Assembly: GCA_003522805.1 (NCBI GenBank)
Contig: DPIB01000094.1
Coordinates: 1 to 5,195, forward strand
DNA from: Fervidobacterium sp.
Lineage (GTDB): Bacteria > Thermotogota > Thermotogae > Thermotogales > Fervidobacteriaceae
Direction: 5' to 3'
Length of the DNA: 5,195 nt
The translations under genes were made by a program, and so were the position numbers. Each line of letters opens with the position of its first letter. Within the stretch, counting starts at the first letter, position 1. Positions 5,141 through 5,195 of the stretch are shown piece by piece. The notes under the pieces were generated by a model. It saw only the letters and a program-made list of their open reading frames with translations. It made no database searches and was not told the DNA's origin.

Positions 5141-5195
5141 ATGTTGGAAAGAAGGAGAGACTTGTTTGAACCGTTCATGGAACTTCAGAAGGAGG
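5141..5195 (+). CDS. Small heat shock protein, Hsp20/alpha-crystallin family (N-terminal fragment, cut by window edge)
   Basis: Only 18 codons are visible, reading MLERRRDLFEPFMELQKE. This matches the amphipathic N-terminal start known from Thermotoga small heat shock proteins (ML-RRED-F-PF-ELQ-E), which normally lead into a conserved alpha-crystallin domain of about 90 residues. Such proteins are ATP-independent cytoplasmic chaperones that form large oligomers and hold unfolded clients. The alpha-crystallin domain lies outside the window, so the assignment rests on the N-terminus and on the CIRCE-like operator and consensus promoter upstream, which fit a heat-shock gene. The start has an excellent ribosome binding site. 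The gene runs off the right end. Confidence 0.75.
   Translation, partial: MLERRRDLFEPFMELQKE

Overview
The window looks like part of a Thermotogales chromosome, most likely Fervidobacterium or a close relative. This is inferred from the AT-rich intergenic DNA with moderate-GC genes, the Thermotoga-like start of an Hsp20 protein at the right edge, and the mix of amino-acid-fermentation and serine-pathway genes. No rRNA, tRNA, CRISPR array or intact mobile element is visible.

Left half (17-2328, minus strand): a two-gene operon. A fold-type I PLP aminotransferase of the LysN/2-aminoadipate type is read first. A butyrate/branched-chain acid kinase follows, and its TTG start overlaps the aminotransferase stop codon. 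Together they suggest amino-acid fermentation: transamination gives a 2-oxo acid, oxidation (genes not in this window) gives an acyl-CoA and then an acyl phosphate, and the kinase makes ATP from the acyl phosphate.

Centre (2329-2637): a 309-bp divergent control region. It has a plausible extended -10 promoter for each side and several clear inverted repeats. The best of these, an 18-bp repeat with 7-bp perfect arms, lies on the rightward -10 element.

Right half (2638-4687, plus strand): a tight two-gene operon with a 1-bp gap. A class V aminotransferase is followed by a short D-3-phosphoglycerate dehydrogenase without an ACT domain. The pairing suggests the first two steps of the phosphorylated serine pathway, with the class V enzyme possibly standing in for SerC. 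A strong intrinsic terminator follows.

Right edge (4688-5195): a gene-poor spacer, then a near-consensus sigma-A promoter whose -35 lies in the centre of a CIRCE-like HrcA operator. After a leader of about 130 nt comes the first 18 codons of a small heat shock protein gene. The spacer also carries repeated TTATCAC/GTGATAA heptamers and a possible decayed minus-strand coding end.

The genes belong to known families and I see no clearly new system. The most informative points are the regulatory DNA of the two spacers and the gene pairings.
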